Of a stretch of DNA of 64,000 bases, positions 33,542-43,432 are shown piece by piece. Source of the stretch: Flavobacteriaceae bacterium YJPT1-3 (lineage in GTDB: Bacteria > Bacteroidota > Bacteroidia > Flavobacteriales > Flavobacteriaceae); contig CP123444.1 in assembly GCA_029866965.1 (NCBI GenBank), positions 248,001-312,000 of the forward strand, written 5' to 3'. Under the pieces are notes generated by a model. That model searched no databases. It was not told the origin of the DNA and saw nothing but the letters and a program-made list of their open reading frames with translations. Position numbers and translations under genes: made by a program. The first letter of the stretch is position 1. The number at the start of each line of letters is the position of its first letter.

Positions 33542-35038
33542 TTATCTATTTCTCCAAAAAAACGGGGTCAGTAATATAAGTACTGTAAACAATTCAAGAC
33601 GACCAATGAGCATTAAAAATGTACACCACCACTTGGCCATCATGGGCAATCCGTTAAAATTATTGACCGGCCCCAGATCACCAAAGGCTGGACCCACGTT
33701 GCCCAGTGCCGAAGCCGCACCTCCTAAAGCCGTAATCAGATCCAAGCCCATAAATCCGAGCACGGTGGCTCCAATGATCCAACTCAACATGTAGAGAATA
33801 AAGAAGGCAAGAATATTGTACACAATCCCTCGCGGAATGGAGCGTCCGTTGTAGCGAACAGGCAGGATAGCATTGGGATGCAGGGTTCGTTTGAATTCAA
33901 GTAGGGCATTGCGAATAGTCACAAAATGCCGAACGATTTTAATCCCTCCGGAGGTCGATCCTGCAGACCCGCCTAAGAACATCATTCCGAAAAAGATAAC
34001 AGTTAATACCGGTGCCCAGAGCGTATAATCCGCCGTTACAAAACCTGTAGTTGTTACTATGGCCAGTACCTGAAAGAGTCCGTGACGAATGGCGCTCTCA
34101 TACTCCCCAAAGATCATGGGATGGTCAATGGAAGAAATGGAAGGATCGGCATGGAGAATGATCACGATGGCAGCCAGCGTGGCGAATCCAAGGATGACCG
34201 TGGCATAGGTTTTAAATTCTTCATCCTGAAAAATACGACTGATCTTCCCTTTGAATGCAAAATAGCTCAAGACGAAATTCGTTCCCGCCAAAAACATAAA
34301 GAGGATGATGATGTATTGAATAGCCGGACGATCGTTCCAGTGGGCGATACTGGCATTTTTGGTGGAAAAACCTCCTGTAGACAAGGTGCTCATGGCATGA
34401 TTGATCGCATCAAAAAACGACATCCCGGCGAATTTCAGGGCCAGAGTCTCGATCAGCGTATAGCTGAAATAGATCAACCACAATCTCTTGGCCGTATCTG
34501 TAATCCGTGGATGGAGCTTATCAGCGCTGGGGCCGGGAGCTTCGGCAGCAAATAACTGCATACCCCCAATGCCCAATAACGGCAGGATAGCCACTGCCAA
34601 AACAATGATTCCCATTCCTCCGATCCAATGAGTCATGCTCCGCCAGAAAAGGATACCTTCCGGCAGGACTTCTATATCATCCAGTATGGTCGCCCCAGTG
34701 GTGGTGTATCCGCTGATGGTTTCAAAAAAGGCATTGGTAAAAGTAGGGATAGCGCCACTGATCAGGTAGGGTAAGGTTCCGCTTAGAGACATAAATAACC
34801 AACCAAAGGTTACGATGATATAGCCTTCCCGTTTCTGAATTTCCTTTTTATGGTTGCGGGTGGTGAACATGAGGAAGGTCCCCAAAAACAGGGTCAACAA
34901 ACCGGCAGAAGTGATGGAGAGACCCACCCCGTCCTCATAGAGAAAACTCACCAAAGCCGCAATCAGCATAAAACCACCATTGAAGAGCAATAGCAGTCCC
35001 ATGAGATGCAAAATGATTTTGTGATTGAGAAACGGCAT
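33542..35038 (-). CDS. trkH: Trk/Ktr system potassium channel subunit
   Basis: A 498-residue membrane protein with about ten helices and four pore repeats. The first filter loop is in SGYTTTGATILD, the second in STGGFSTKNAS, the third in TTTGFVTADY, and the fourth in ASALGNVGPAFGDL. A region GGSAGSTSGGIKIVRHF is typical of TrkH. It takes up K+, gated by the TrkA subunit encoded just upstream (ten-base gap). Confidence 0.94.
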   Translation of the reverse strand: MPFLNHKIILHLMGLLLLFNGGFMLIAALVSFLYEDGVGLSITSAGLLTLFLGTFLMFTTRNHKKEIQKREGYIIVTFGWLFMSLSGTLPYLISGAIPTFTNAFFETISGYTTTGATILDDIEVLPEGILFWRSMTHWIGGMGIIVLAVAILPLLGIGGMQLFAAEAPGPSADKLHPRITDTAKRLWLIYFSYTLIETLALKFAGMSFFDAINHAMSTLSTGGFSTKNASIAHWNDRPAIQYIIILFMFLAGTNFVLSYFAFKGKISRIFQDEEFKTYATVILGFATLAAIVIILHADPSISSIDHPMIFGEYESAIRHGLFQVLAIVTTTGFVTADYTLWAPVLTVIFFGMMFLGGSAGSTSGGIKIVRHFVTIRNALLEFKRTLHPNAILPVRYNGRSIPRGIVYNILAFFILYMLSWIIGATVLGFMGLDLITALGGAASALGNVGPAFGDLGPVNNFNGLPMMAKWWCTFLMLIGRLELFTVLILLTPFFWRNR

Positions 35039-35048
35039 GCGAACTAAA

Positions 35049-36398
35049 TTAGGTGAACATCCGTTCTACTCGATTGATCGAACGCGGCAAACAGCAGACC
35101 ACTACGCGATCACCTGCTTGAATTTTAAAGTCTCCCAAAGCGATGATCCCTTCTCCGTCGCGTACGACCCCACCAATGGTAGCCGATCGTGGAAAATCGA
35201 GATCTCGAATAAATTTACCGACCACCTGCGAATTGGGTTTCGGGATAAACTCGACGATCTCCGCATTCATATTGTTGAGCTTGGTCATGGCCACGACATC
35301 TCCCTTTCGCACATAGCGAAAGATATTATTGGCCGCCAATAACTTTTTATTGATCAAGGTATCGATCCCAATACTGTGAGAGAGCTGGAAGTAGTCCATG
35401 TTCTCCACCAAAGCGATCGTTTTCTTAACGCTTTTTGACTTGGCTACCAGACAGGACATGATATTGGTTTCACTGTTCCCGGTCACAGCGATGAAAGCGT
35501 CCATATCATACACGCTTTCTTCGTCAAGCAGCTCCACATTACGCCCGTCTCCGTTGATCACCAAAGCCTTGGGCAAGAGGTCTGCCAGGTCATAGGCCTT
35601 GTCTTTATCCCGTTCGATCAATTTGACATTGAATGAATTGGAGCAGAGGTCTCTAGCGGTTTTGTACCCGATCTTACTCCCCCCTAAAATCATCACGTTT
35701 TTAATCTCCTGACGCACCTTACCGGTCAGTTTATACAGCTCTTCCACTCCCCCGGCAATGGTCATAAAGTAAACCAGGTCCCCTTCCTTAAAGACTGTAT
35801 CCCCGCGCGGAATCAGGGTGTATTGAGTTCCAAATCGCTGAATGGCGATGGGCATAAAATGGAGTTCAGGAAAGATCTTTGCGGCTTCTTTGACCATTTT
35901 ACCCACGAAGGGGGCTCGGGCCGACAGTGTAGTCCCGATCATGGTGATGGCGCCATCTTCAAAAACATGAGTATCGCTAAACGCAGACTGATCGAGCAAT
36001 AACCCAATTTCTGTTGCCGCCAGACTTTCTGGTGAGATGAGTTCATCAATACCGAAGCGGCTGAAACCCAATTCGTCTTTATTCTCAATAAACTCGGTGT
36101 TGGAAATTCGCGCAATGGTACGTTTGGCCCCTAACTGCTTCGCCAGTACACAAGACGTAATATTGGTGGTTTCACTTTGAGTGACACAGATCAGCAGATC
36201 ACTACCATCAATGCGCGCATCCTTGAGCACAGCAAGCGAAGTCGCGTCGCCTTTGATGGTCCGAATATCCAAATGGGAATCGGCGTAGGCGAGACTTTCT
36301 TTGTTGGTATCAATGAGGGTGATGTCTTGGGATTCAAAGGAAAGAAGTTTGGCAAGATGAAATCCTACCTCCCCGGCACCGGCAATTATAATTTTCAT
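35049..36398 (-). CDS. trkA: Trk system potassium transporter regulatory subunit
   Basis: A 449-residue cytosolic protein with two RCK modules. Each has a Rossmann nucleotide-binding domain (MKIIIAGAGEVGFHLAKLL near residue 1; NVMILGGSKIGYKTARDL near 230), and each ends in a TrkA-C domain (residues about 140-220 and 370-449). The ATG at 36396-36398 is chosen because a TATCTTTG promoter motif lies 23 bases upstream. It binds NAD(H) or ATP and gates the TrkH channel. Confidence 0.94.
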   Translation of the reverse strand: MKIIIAGAGEVGFHLAKLLSFESQDITLIDTNKESLAYADSHLDIRTIKGDATSLAVLKDARIDGSDLLICVTQSETTNITSCVLAKQLGAKRTIARISNTEFIENKDELGFSRFGIDELISPESLAATEIGLLLDQSAFSDTHVFEDGAITMIGTTLSARAPFVGKMVKEAAKIFPELHFMPIAIQRFGTQYTLIPRGDTVFKEGDLVYFMTIAGGVEELYKLTGKVRQEIKNVMILGGSKIGYKTARDLCSNSFNVKLIERDKDKAYDLADLLPKALVINGDGRNVELLDEESVYDMDAFIAVTGNSETNIMSCLVAKSKSVKKTIALVENMDYFQLSHSIGIDTLINKKLLAANNIFRYVRKGDVVAMTKLNNMNAEIVEFIPKPNSQVVGKFIRDLDFPRSATIGGVVRDGEGIIALGDFKIQAGDRVVVCCLPRSINRVERMFT

Positions 36399-36420
36399 AA
36401 ATCTCCTAATGAAAAGTAGG

Positions 36421-36428
36421 CAAAGATA
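36421..36428 (-). promoter_or_regulatory. Putative -7 element of the trkA-trkH-ypdA operon
   Basis: On the minus strand it reads TATCTTTG, 23 bases before the trkA start codon. Confidence 0.55.
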
Positions 36429-36509
36429 AGACAACCCAAAGGAAACCCCATTTTTTTAAAGAGGTTTCGGAATGCCAAGGGTCTTCCCTAGAGATCCCCA
36501 CCTAAATCC

Positions 36510-36517
36510 TATATTTG
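36510..36517 (+). promoter_or_regulatory. Putative -7 element for menG
   Basis: TATATTTG fits TAnnTTTG and ends 13 bases before the ATG at 36530. The longer frame starting at a TTG inside this motif is therefore unlikely. Confidence 0.55.
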
Positions 36518-36529
36518 CAAAAAAAATTG

Positions 36530-37261
36530 ATGGACGATAAGGTTACGCCCTATACCTCTCAGAAAGGTTCTAAAAAAGAACAGGTCGAGCAAATGTTCGA
36601 CACTATTTCTAATGAATACGACGGACTCAATCGTGTCATTAGCCTGGGTGTTGACGTCAAATGGCGGAAAAAAGTCGTACAGATAGTCACTGACCGCAAT
36701 CCGGCTACTGTGCTCGATATCGCCACCGGTACCGGTGATCTCGCCATTCAAATCGCCCAGTGCGCTCCTAAAGCCCAGGTCATTGGTCTTGATATTTCCA
36801 ACGGTATGCTGGACGTAGGACGAAAGAAAATCAATGCGGCGAAGCTGGACCATCAAATAACCATGGTTCAGGCCGACTCAGAGGCCTTGCCTTTTGAAAA
36901 CGATCATTTTGACGCCATTACGGTAGCTTTTGGAGTGCGTAATTTCGAACATTTGGAAAAAGGACTGTCTGAAATTTTACGGGTACTTAAAACCGGAGGC
37001 ATCTTCGTTGTTCTCGAAACCGCCGTACCTACCAAGTTTCCTTTCAAACAAGGCTATACCTTCTATAGCAATTACATTCTACCCACCATTGGCAAACTCT
37101 TCTCTAAGGACAGACACGCCTATTCCTACCTGAGTAAAAGCGCTGCTGTCTTTCCACACGGAGAGCGTTTCAACAATATTTTAAAGAAAATCGGGTTTAC
37201 TAAAGTGGAAAATATGCCGCAAACCTTTGGGGTTGCTTCCATTTACAAAGCCTCAAAATAA
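36530..37261 (+). CDS. menG: Demethylmenaquinone C-methyltransferase
   Basis: A 243-residue SAM methyltransferase of the UbiE/MenG family, making menaquinone in the last step of synthesis. Motifs: FDTISNEYDGLNRVISLGVD near the start, SAM loop LDIATGTGDLAI, LDISNGMLDVGRKKI, ALPFENDHFDAITVAFGVRNFEH and FVVLETAVPT. Menaquinone is the likely quinone partner of the Na+-NQR complex in such bacteria. porT begins four bases after the stop. Confidence 0.94.
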   Translation: MDDKVTPYTSQKGSKKEQVEQMFDTISNEYDGLNRVISLGVDVKWRKKVVQIVTDRNPATVLDIATGTGDLAIQIAQCAPKAQVIGLDISNGMLDVGRKKINAAKLDHQITMVQADSEALPFENDHFDAITVAFGVRNFEHLEKGLSEILRVLKTGGIFVVLETAVPTKFPFKQGYTFYSNYILPTIGKLFSKDRHAYSYLSKSAAVFPHGERFNNILKKIGFTKVENMPQTFGVASIYKASK

Positions 37262-37265
37262 ACCT

Positions 37266-37970
37266 ATGAGAAATATCCTTGCAGTGCTCTTCTTTGCACT
37301 GATCGGTTCAGCAAGTTCAGCCCAATTGTTCAGCAAAGAGCGTCTGGCCAATCTGGAAACCTTTGATGCCAGAACCTTTACTTTTGGATATTACCTGGGG
37401 ATCAATAATTACGATTTCAAGTTTATCTACGAAAACGAGACCGGCAATGCTGATATTTTCACAGAACGACAAACCGGATTTAACGTAGGTCTGGTAGGCG
37501 ACATGCGTCTGAACGAATTCATGAATTTACGCCTGGAGCCTGGACTGGTGTTCAACAAACGCGTACTGACCTTCCCCGGAGACTTTGAGTTTCCTGAAAT
37601 GGCGGTACGTGAAGTTCCCAGCACTTATGTTTACGTCCCCCTCTTACTGAAAGTTTCGACCAAACGGTTAAATAATTTTAAGCCCTTCGTGGTTGGTGGT
37701 TTTTCCTACGCGTATAACCTAAGTAGCAATCAGGATAATCCGGATGACAACCTCGCCGGTGAATTTCGGATGAAGACCAATACGGTCTATTACGAATTGG
37801 GTCTTGGGATCGATCTTTACCTCTATTATTTCAAATTCACCCCCAGCATCCGTGGGGTATTTTCATTGAGTGATGAACTGGTCCCCGATGAAGATCCCAA
37901 CAGCATCTATACCAGCAATATTGATCAGATGTTATCGCGGGGGGTATTTATCAATTTTACCTTCCAGTAA
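37266..37970 (+). CDS. porT: Type IX secretion / gliding motility protein PorT
   Basis: A 234-residue outer-membrane beta-barrel protein with a signal peptide (to SSAQL). FTFGYYLGINNYDFKF at the start of the mature part and a run of amphipathic strands ending in GVFINFTFQ (aromatic C-terminus) are typical of PorT/SprT. The ATG at 37266, four bases after menG, is preferred over the longer frame. PorT is needed for protein export by the type IX system. Adjacency to menG is, as I recall, the arrangement seen in other flavobacteria. The 3' end overlaps the convergent RNA methyltransferase gene by 14 bases. Confidence 0.85.
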   Translation: MRNILAVLFFALIGSASSAQLFSKERLANLETFDARTFTFGYYLGINNYDFKFIYENETGNADIFTERQTGFNVGLVGDMRLNEFMNLRLEPGLVFNKRVLTFPGDFEFPEMAVREVPSTYVYVPLLLKVSTKRLNNFKPFVVGGFSYAYNLSSNQDNPDDNLAGEFRMKTNTVYYELGLGIDLYLYYFKFTPSIRGVFSLSDELVPDEDPNSIYTSNIDQMLSRGVFINFTFQ

Positions 37971-38697
37971 ACGACCTGCGCTTAAATTCACTAAGCAGAA
38001 TGGCTGAGGCTGCGGCAACATTCAGGCTTTCAGTGTTATGGCTTTCGCCAAAGGCAGGAATTGATAATTTCTTAGTGATCACTTTCGCGACAGCGGGAGA
38101 AATACCGTTGGCTTCATTCCCCAGCACTAAAATAGCATCCTCTTGCAGATTTTCTTCATAGACGGATGCCCCCTCCATAAATGCACCGTAGATGGGCTTG
38201 GTCGCTGCCTTCAAATAAATAGGCAGATCCACATAATGTACCTGCACCCGACTCAGGGAGCCCATGGTGGCCTGCACTACCTTGGGATTATAACAGTCCA
38301 CCGTACCGATGGCGCAAATCAATTGGTCGATCCCAAACCAATCACACAGCCGGATTATAGTCCCCAGATTTCCCGGGTCTCGCACCTCATCTAAAGCCAA
38401 TTTCAGTCCCTGCTGACGGGAGGACGACCAGGCTTTGATATTCACCACAGCCAGCGCTTTTTGAGGCGTAGTCAATTGACTCATTTTTTTCAATTCCGAT
38501 TCAGAAACTGAGGTTATCTGGTCTGAATTGATCTCCTCCCGGGCACGCTCCAACGCAAAGATTTGCTCCATGCTAAATCCCGATTGAATAAACTCATTGA
38601 TGCTCTTAATTCCTTCAACAATAAATTGCCGGGATTGCTGTCTGTTCTTTTTACGGGCCAGGCCAGATATATGTTTTAATTGACTTTTGCTTACCAT
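37957..38697 (-). CDS. TrmH/SpoU family RNA 2'-O-methyltransferase
   Basis: A 246-residue SPOUT-fold RNA methyltransferase. The N-terminal substrate-binding domain (KKNRQQSRQFIVEGIKSINEF) is followed by the knotted catalytic domain, with LALDEVRDPGNLGTIIRLCDWFGID, ILVLGNEANGISPAVAK and SLNVAAASAILLSEF. It methylates a ribose in rRNA or tRNA; the target nucleotide is not evident. It lies divergent from tamL and convergent to porT. A degenerate palindrome copy (TTTCGCGACAGC) falls inside it near 38082. Confidence 0.9.
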   Translation of the reverse strand: MVSKSQLKHISGLARKKNRQQSRQFIVEGIKSINEFIQSGFSMEQIFALERAREEINSDQITSVSESELKKMSQLTTPQKALAVVNIKAWSSSRQQGLKLALDEVRDPGNLGTIIRLCDWFGIDQLICAIGTVDCYNPKVVQATMGSLSRVQVHYVDLPIYLKAATKPIYGAFMEGASVYEENLQEDAILVLGNEANGISPAVAKVITKKLSIPAFGESHNTESLNVAAASAILLSEFKRRSFTGR

Positions 38698-38707
38698 GCA
38701 AATAGTT

Positions 38708-38715
38708 TAATTTTG
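38708..38715 (+). promoter_or_regulatory. Putative -7 element for tamL
   Basis: TAATTTTG fits TAnnTTTG and lies 22 bases upstream of the TTG start at 38738. Confidence 0.45.
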
Positions 38716-38737
38716 ATCCATTGAGACCGCCCATTTT

Positions 38738-41314
38738 TTGAACAAGCAGCACACAAAAATATCATTATTTACGGCAATCGCGGTGCTCTTGCTGTCTTGT
38801 AATGCGGTGAAGCGCGTGCCCCCCGGTGAACACTTGTTGACGGAGAATCAAATTTTTCTGAATGAGGAAGAATTGAACGATGCCCGCATAAACACCTTAC
38901 TCTATCAACAGCCCAATGCCCGCTTGCCACTAGTGGGTATTCCACTCCGACTGCACATCTACAATCTTGCAGAGAAAAACCCCGATTCTGTGTATACCGC
39001 CTGGTTGAATCGAAAGCCGAAGCGCAAGGAACGATTGACCAATTTAATTTCGGCTAAGCAGGTAGAACGTATGGGCGATATCAAGGTGGGTATCAATAAC
39101 GCCATTAAAAAGGCCGGAGAGCCCCCCACCATCGTTTCCGAGTCTCGAACCAAACGGAGTGCAGATCGATTGACCGCCTATTATCAGGCCAACGGATGGT
39201 TCAACGCGGAAACCGACTATGAAATTGAGCGCGATTCGACCAAACGCGCGCAGGTGAAGTATCAGATAAATACCGGTAAGCCTTACGCCATTGACAGTTT
39301 AACCACCTTTATCGAATCTCAGGCAGCCGATTCCATTTATTCAGCCCATAGGGAAGAATCGTACATCGTACCCGGGCAGCAGTATCGCTTGCTGGATATC
39401 AACGCGGAAACTAGTCGGATCACCAATTTGTTCAAAAACAATGGACTCTATCATTTTGACCGGGAGTTCATCAGTTTTTTGGGAGACAGTGTCAACACCG
39501 GGCATAAAGCTAATATTGAATTGTACATCAGAGATCGACAGGTTGAACAGGGCGACACCTTGGTGACCATCCCTTTTCAAGTACACGAGATCAGTCGTGT
39601 AAATGTGATTACTGATTATACCTATGCCGATCGCGAAGCCAATATCAACGATAGTTTGACCCGGGAACAAATTCATCTTTATGCTTTTGACAAGATCAAC
39701 TACCGGGCTCAGGCAATTACCGATGCTCTATCGGTCAAACCAGGCTCCATTTACAGCGAACAGGATCGAATTCAAACCCTGACCCGTCTGGGAGAATTGC
39801 GAACGTTCAAATACCCCTCGATCAGCTATAAGACCGATCCCAATGACTCCACCGGCAAAGATCTGATCGCGAATATTTTGCTCACTCCCTTGGCTAAATA
39901 CAGTCTGAAAGCGGAATTTAGTGCTTCCACCTCCAACATTCAGGATTTTGGTATCGCGGGAAGTGGTTCTTTACTGATCCGGAATATATTTAGAGGTGCA
40001 GAAACTTTCCAGATCTCTGCTCGAGGAAGCATTGGTGCTTCTGACGACCTGGCTACAGCCGGCGATAGTTTTTTCAATATTCGGGAAATTGGAGCTGATC
40101 TGAGTTTAACTTTTCCACGCATCTTTTTTCCCTTTGACACACGAAGACTAATCACCTCGAACATGTCGCCCTCTACCCAGCTCAATGTGGGGATAGGCGT
40201 GCAGGAGAATATTGGTCTGGATAAACAAAACGTCACGGGAGGATTGCGTTACCTGTGGTCACCCACCCGAGTGACCTCCTTTCGTTTGGATCTCATTGAT
40301 ATACAGTACGTTCGAAATTTAAATACGCAGAATTACTTCAACATCTATAACAACAGCTACGAACTACTCAACGAGATCGCCTTAGAGGTTCCCACCGACG
40401 ATATACCCGGCAATGATGTTTTTGACCGCTCGAACTTCAATGAAAATAATGAATTGATCATCCCTACCGGAACCCGAAGTTTTATCGATCTCATCGGCGA
40501 TGAAAATCCACAGGGCCTCAACAATACACAACTACGGGATCTTAGAAGTATTGAGCAAAGGCGTCAGCGACTTACGGAAGACAACCTGATCCTGGCCACC
40601 AATGCCGTTTTTATTCGAAATAACAGGGAAAATTTATTTGATCCCAGTTTTTCCCGTTTCCGGGTCAAATTAGAATTGGCAGGAAACCTACTGGATGCGA
40701 TTTCCAGCGTGGCCAATCTGGAGCGCACTCCAGAAGGCAATTCCAAAGTGTTTGGAGTACAATTCTCCCAGTACATCAAAACGGAGATCGATTATATCAA
40801 GCATTGGGAAGTAGGGCCTGATATTTTTGCCATACGCACCTTTGGGGGAATCGCCGTCCCCTACGGAAACTCCAACTCCATACCCTTTATACGCAGTTTC
40901 TTTGCGGGAGGGTCTAATGACAACCGAGCCTGGCAGGCCTACCGCCTGGGCCCGGGAAGTACTGATAGTCCTAATGAATTTAATGAAGCCAACATGAAAT
41001 TAGCCTTCAATGCGGAATATCGCTTTACCGTTTTAGGCGATTTGAAAGGAGCCGTATTTGCGGATATTGGCAACATTTGGAACATCGCGGATAACGTAGA
41101 AGATCCTGCGGCTCGCTTTGAGGGTTTTGCTGATCTGAAAGAATTAGCGATCGGTTCAGGCTTTGGTTTGCGTTATGATTTTGGATTTTTCGTATTCCGA
41201 TTTGATCTGGGCTTTAAAACCTACAATCCTGCTGAGGAGCCCGGCGATCGTTGGTTTCGGCAGTATAATTTTGCGAACACCGTGCTTAATTTTGGGATCA
41301 ATTATCCCTTCTAG
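38738..41314 (+). CDS. tamL: Translocation and assembly module lipoprotein TamL (BamA/TamA-like)
   Basis: An 858-residue Omp85-family protein that begins with a lipoprotein signal (lipobox LLSC, Cys near 21) instead of the usual signal peptide. This is the hallmark of the Bacteroidota TamL. Several POTRA-like modules occupy residues about 100-420, and the C-terminal half is a 16-strand barrel (FGGIAVPYGNSNSIPFIRSFFAGGSNDNRAW, the Omp85 lid region, and GSGFGLRYDFGFFVFRFDLG). No ATG fits, so a TTG start is inferred. It probably inserts or assembles proteins at the outer membrane, with TamB. Confidence 0.85.
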   Translation: MNKQHTKISLFTAIAVLLLSCNAVKRVPPGEHLLTENQIFLNEEELNDARINTLLYQQPNARLPLVGIPLRLHIYNLAEKNPDSVYTAWLNRKPKRKERLTNLISAKQVERMGDIKVGINNAIKKAGEPPTIVSESRTKRSADRLTAYYQANGWFNAETDYEIERDSTKRAQVKYQINTGKPYAIDSLTTFIESQAADSIYSAHREESYIVPGQQYRLLDINAETSRITNLFKNNGLYHFDREFISFLGDSVNTGHKANIELYIRDRQVEQGDTLVTIPFQVHEISRVNVITDYTYADREANINDSLTREQIHLYAFDKINYRAQAITDALSVKPGSIYSEQDRIQTLTRLGELRTFKYPSISYKTDPNDSTGKDLIANILLTPLAKYSLKAEFSASTSNIQDFGIAGSGSLLIRNIFRGAETFQISARGSIGASDDLATAGDSFFNIREIGADLSLTFPRIFFPFDTRRLITSNMSPSTQLNVGIGVQENIGLDKQNVTGGLRYLWSPTRVTSFRLDLIDIQYVRNLNTQNYFNIYNNSYELLNEIALEVPTDDIPGNDVFDRSNFNENNELIIPTGTRSFIDLIGDENPQGLNNTQLRDLRSIEQRRQRLTEDNLILATNAVFIRNNRENLFDPSFSRFRVKLELAGNLLDAISSVANLERTPEGNSKVFGVQFSQYIKTEIDYIKHWEVGPDIFAIRTFGGIAVPYGNSNSIPFIRSFFAGGSNDNRAWQAYRLGPGSTDSPNEFNEANMKLAFNAEYRFTVLGDLKGAVFADIGNIWNIADNVEDPAARFEGFADLKELAIGSGFGLRYDFGFFVFRFDLGFKTYNPAEEPGDRWFRQYNFANTVLNFGINYPF

Positions 41315-41420
41315 GTGGATCAGCCTGAGACCACTTAGCCTATATTTAAGAATAACTCTTGCCCCTCCCTTCCTTTCCGTTCTATTTCTTATTTTTACCC
41401 CCTAAACCAACACAAAAAAA

Positions 41421-42488
41421 ATGGCTCACAATATCAAACCTGGAGTTGCTACCGGACATGAGGTACAGCGTATATTCAATCATGCGAAAGAAAATGGGTA
41501 TGCCCTTCCGGCCGTCAATGTCATTGGATCCAACACCATGAATGCGGTCATGGAGACCGCAGCCGGATTGAACGCTCCGGTGATCATTCAATTTTCTAAT
41601 GGCGGTGCCCAATTCAATGCCGGAAAAGGGTTGAGCAACGACGGTCAGCAAGCCGCTATCTTAGGTGGAATTAGTGGAGCCAAACACGTACACGAATTGG
41701 CGAAAGCCTATGGAGCTACAGTCATCCTGCATACCGACCATTGCGCTAAGAAATTACTGCCATGGATTGACGGACTTTTGGATGCCAGTGAGGCTCACTA
41801 CAAGACCCACGGGCATTCGCTGTACAGTTCGCACATGATCGACCTCAGCGAAGAGCCGCTGGAAGAAAATATCGAGATCTGCAAAAAGTATCTCCAGCGC
41901 ATGAGCAAAATGGACATGACCCTGGAGATCGAACTGGGAATCACCGGCGGAGAAGAAGACGGTGTGGACAATACCGATGTTGACGATTCTAAACTGTACA
42001 CCCAACCGGAAGAAGTCGCCTATGCCTACGAAGAGCTCAAGAAAGTAAGTGATCAATTCACCATCGCAGCTGCTTTCGGCAATGTTCACGGGGTGTACAA
42101 ACCCGGTAATGTGAAGCTTACTCCAAAAATTTTAAAGAACTCTCAGGAATACGTGAGTAAGAAGTATGGCGTAGAGCACAATACCATTGATTTCGTCTTT
42201 CATGGAGGCAGTGGCTCAACGGTAGAAGAAATACGGGAAGCCATAGGGTATGGAGTGATCAAAATGAATATCGATACCGATTTGCAATACGCCTTTGCCG
42301 CCGGGACCCGCGATTATTTTAAAGAGCACGCAGCTTATCTGGCCTCCCAAATCGGAAATCCGGATGGCGACGATGTTCCCAACAAAAAATACTACGATCC
42401 CAGACGTTGGTTACGGGAAGCGGAAGGATCATTCAGTGATCGCTTAAAACAGGCATTTGAAGACCTGAATAACGTAAACACCTTATAA
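41421..42488 (+). CDS. fbaA: Class II fructose-bisphosphate aldolase
   Basis: A 355-residue zinc aldolase cleaving fructose-1,6-bisphosphate. It shows ALPAVNVIGSNTMNAVMETA, VILHTDHCAKKLLPWIDGLL (zinc ligand His and catalytic Asp), EIELGITGGEEDGVDN, FVFHGGSGSTVEEI and VIKMNIDTDLQYAF. The length and the long insertion match the E. coli FbaA subgroup rather than the short TagatosE/GatY group. A loose promoter TATTTTTA lies around 41387-41394. accD follows after 36 bases. Confidence 0.94.
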   Translation: MAHNIKPGVATGHEVQRIFNHAKENGYALPAVNVIGSNTMNAVMETAAGLNAPVIIQFSNGGAQFNAGKGLSNDGQQAAILGGISGAKHVHELAKAYGATVILHTDHCAKKLLPWIDGLLDASEAHYKTHGHSLYSSHMIDLSEEPLEENIEICKKYLQRMSKMDMTLEIELGITGGEEDGVDNTDVDDSKLYTQPEEVAYAYEELKKVSDQFTIAAAFGNVHGVYKPGNVKLTPKILKNSQEYVSKKYGVEHNTIDFVFHGGSGSTVEEIREAIGYGVIKMNIDTDLQYAFAAGTRDYFKEHAAYLASQIGNPDGDDVPNKKYYDPRRWLREAEGSFSDRLKQAFEDLNNVNTL

Positions 42489-42524
42489 GAGAGGCTTATC
42501 CAATTACCCTAAAAATTAGCTTTT

Positions 42525-43385
42525 ATGGCCTGGTTTAAAAGAACACAAAAGGGAATTCAAACCCCCACTGAGGATAAAAAGGACGTCCCCAAAGGACTCT
42601 GGTACAAGTCGCCCACCGGTAAAATTGTCGATGCAGAGGAACTGGAAAAGAACTTCTTTGTCAGCCCGGAGGACGGCTACCACGTACGTATTGGAAGTGA
42701 TGAGTATTTTCGAATCCTTTTTGACAACAACAAGTACAAAGAGCTCGACAAAAACCTCAGCTCTAAAGATCCTTTAAATTTTGAAGACAAAAAGAAGTAC
42801 AGCGACCGCTTAAAGGATGCACAAGACAAAACCGGATTGAAAGATGCGGTGCGTACGGCGGTTGGAAAATCAATGGGTGAAGATCTCGTTGTAGCCTGTA
42901 TGGACTTTAAATTCATCGGTGGATCCATGGGATCTGTCGTGGGTGAAAAAATTGCCCGTGCGGCAGATTATTCGTTGAAGAATAACATCCCGCTAATGAT
43001 CATATCCAAATCAGGTGGAGCCCGTATGATGGAGGCGGCCTTATCCTTGATGCAGCTGGCCAAAACCTCATCCAAATTGGCACAACTCTCGGATGCCGGG
43101 ATCCCATACATTTCGTTATGTACTGATCCCACCACGGGAGGAACCACGGCCTCCTTTGCGATGTTGGGTGACATCAATATTTCGGAGCCGGGAGCCTTGA
43201 TCGGATTTGCCGGTCCGCGAGTGGTTCGCGACACCACCGGTAAAGAATTGCCCGATGGTTTTCAAACGGCAGAGTTTGTTCTGGAACATGGCTTCTTGGA
43301 CTTTATTACCCCGCGCCACGAACTGAAGAAAAAAATTAACCTCTACCTCGATCTTATTTTAAATAGACCGTTGCGTACCGCATAA
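42525..43385 (+). CDS. accD: Acetyl-CoA carboxylase carboxyltransferase subunit beta
   Basis: A 286-residue subunit that transfers the carboxyl group from biotin to acetyl-CoA to make malonyl-CoA. [43 protein letters not shown] and [29 protein letters not shown] are the active-site signatures. The N-terminal zinc ribbon seen in most AccD proteins is degenerate: [29 protein letters not shown] keeps the surrounding residues but has none of the four cysteines. From memory this is common to flavobacterial AccD. A terminator follows. Confidence 0.94.
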   Translation: MAWFKRTQKGIQTPTEDKKDVPKGLWYKSPTGKIVDAEELEKNFFVSPEDGYHVRIGSDEYFRILFDNNKYKELDKNLSSKDPLNFEDKKKYSDRLKDAQDKTGLKDAVRTAVGKSMGEDLVVACMDFKFIGGSMGSVVGEKIARAADYSLKNNIPLMIISKSGGARMMEAALSLMQLAKTSSKLAQLSDAGIPYISLCTDPTTGGTTASFAMLGDINISEPGALIGFAGPRVVRDTTGKELPDGFQTAEFVLEHGFLDFITPRHELKKKINLYLDLILNRPLRTA

Positions 43386-43413
43386 AAAAAAGCCGCTTTC
43401 TAAGCGGCTTTTT
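43386..43413. terminator. Bidirectional terminator between accD and the lipoprotein gene
   Basis: AAAAAGCCGCTT (43387-43398) and AAGCGGCTTTTT (43402-43413) form a 12-bp stem with loop TCT and A/T-rich ends on both sides. It can terminate the two convergent genes. Confidence 0.85.
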
Positions 43414-43432
43414 CATGATATTCGATTTGATT

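Noticed and set aside
34082-34555. Plus-strand open frame of 157 codons within trkH
   Set aside because: Antisense to conserved pore repeats of trkH; composition is that of a shadow frame.
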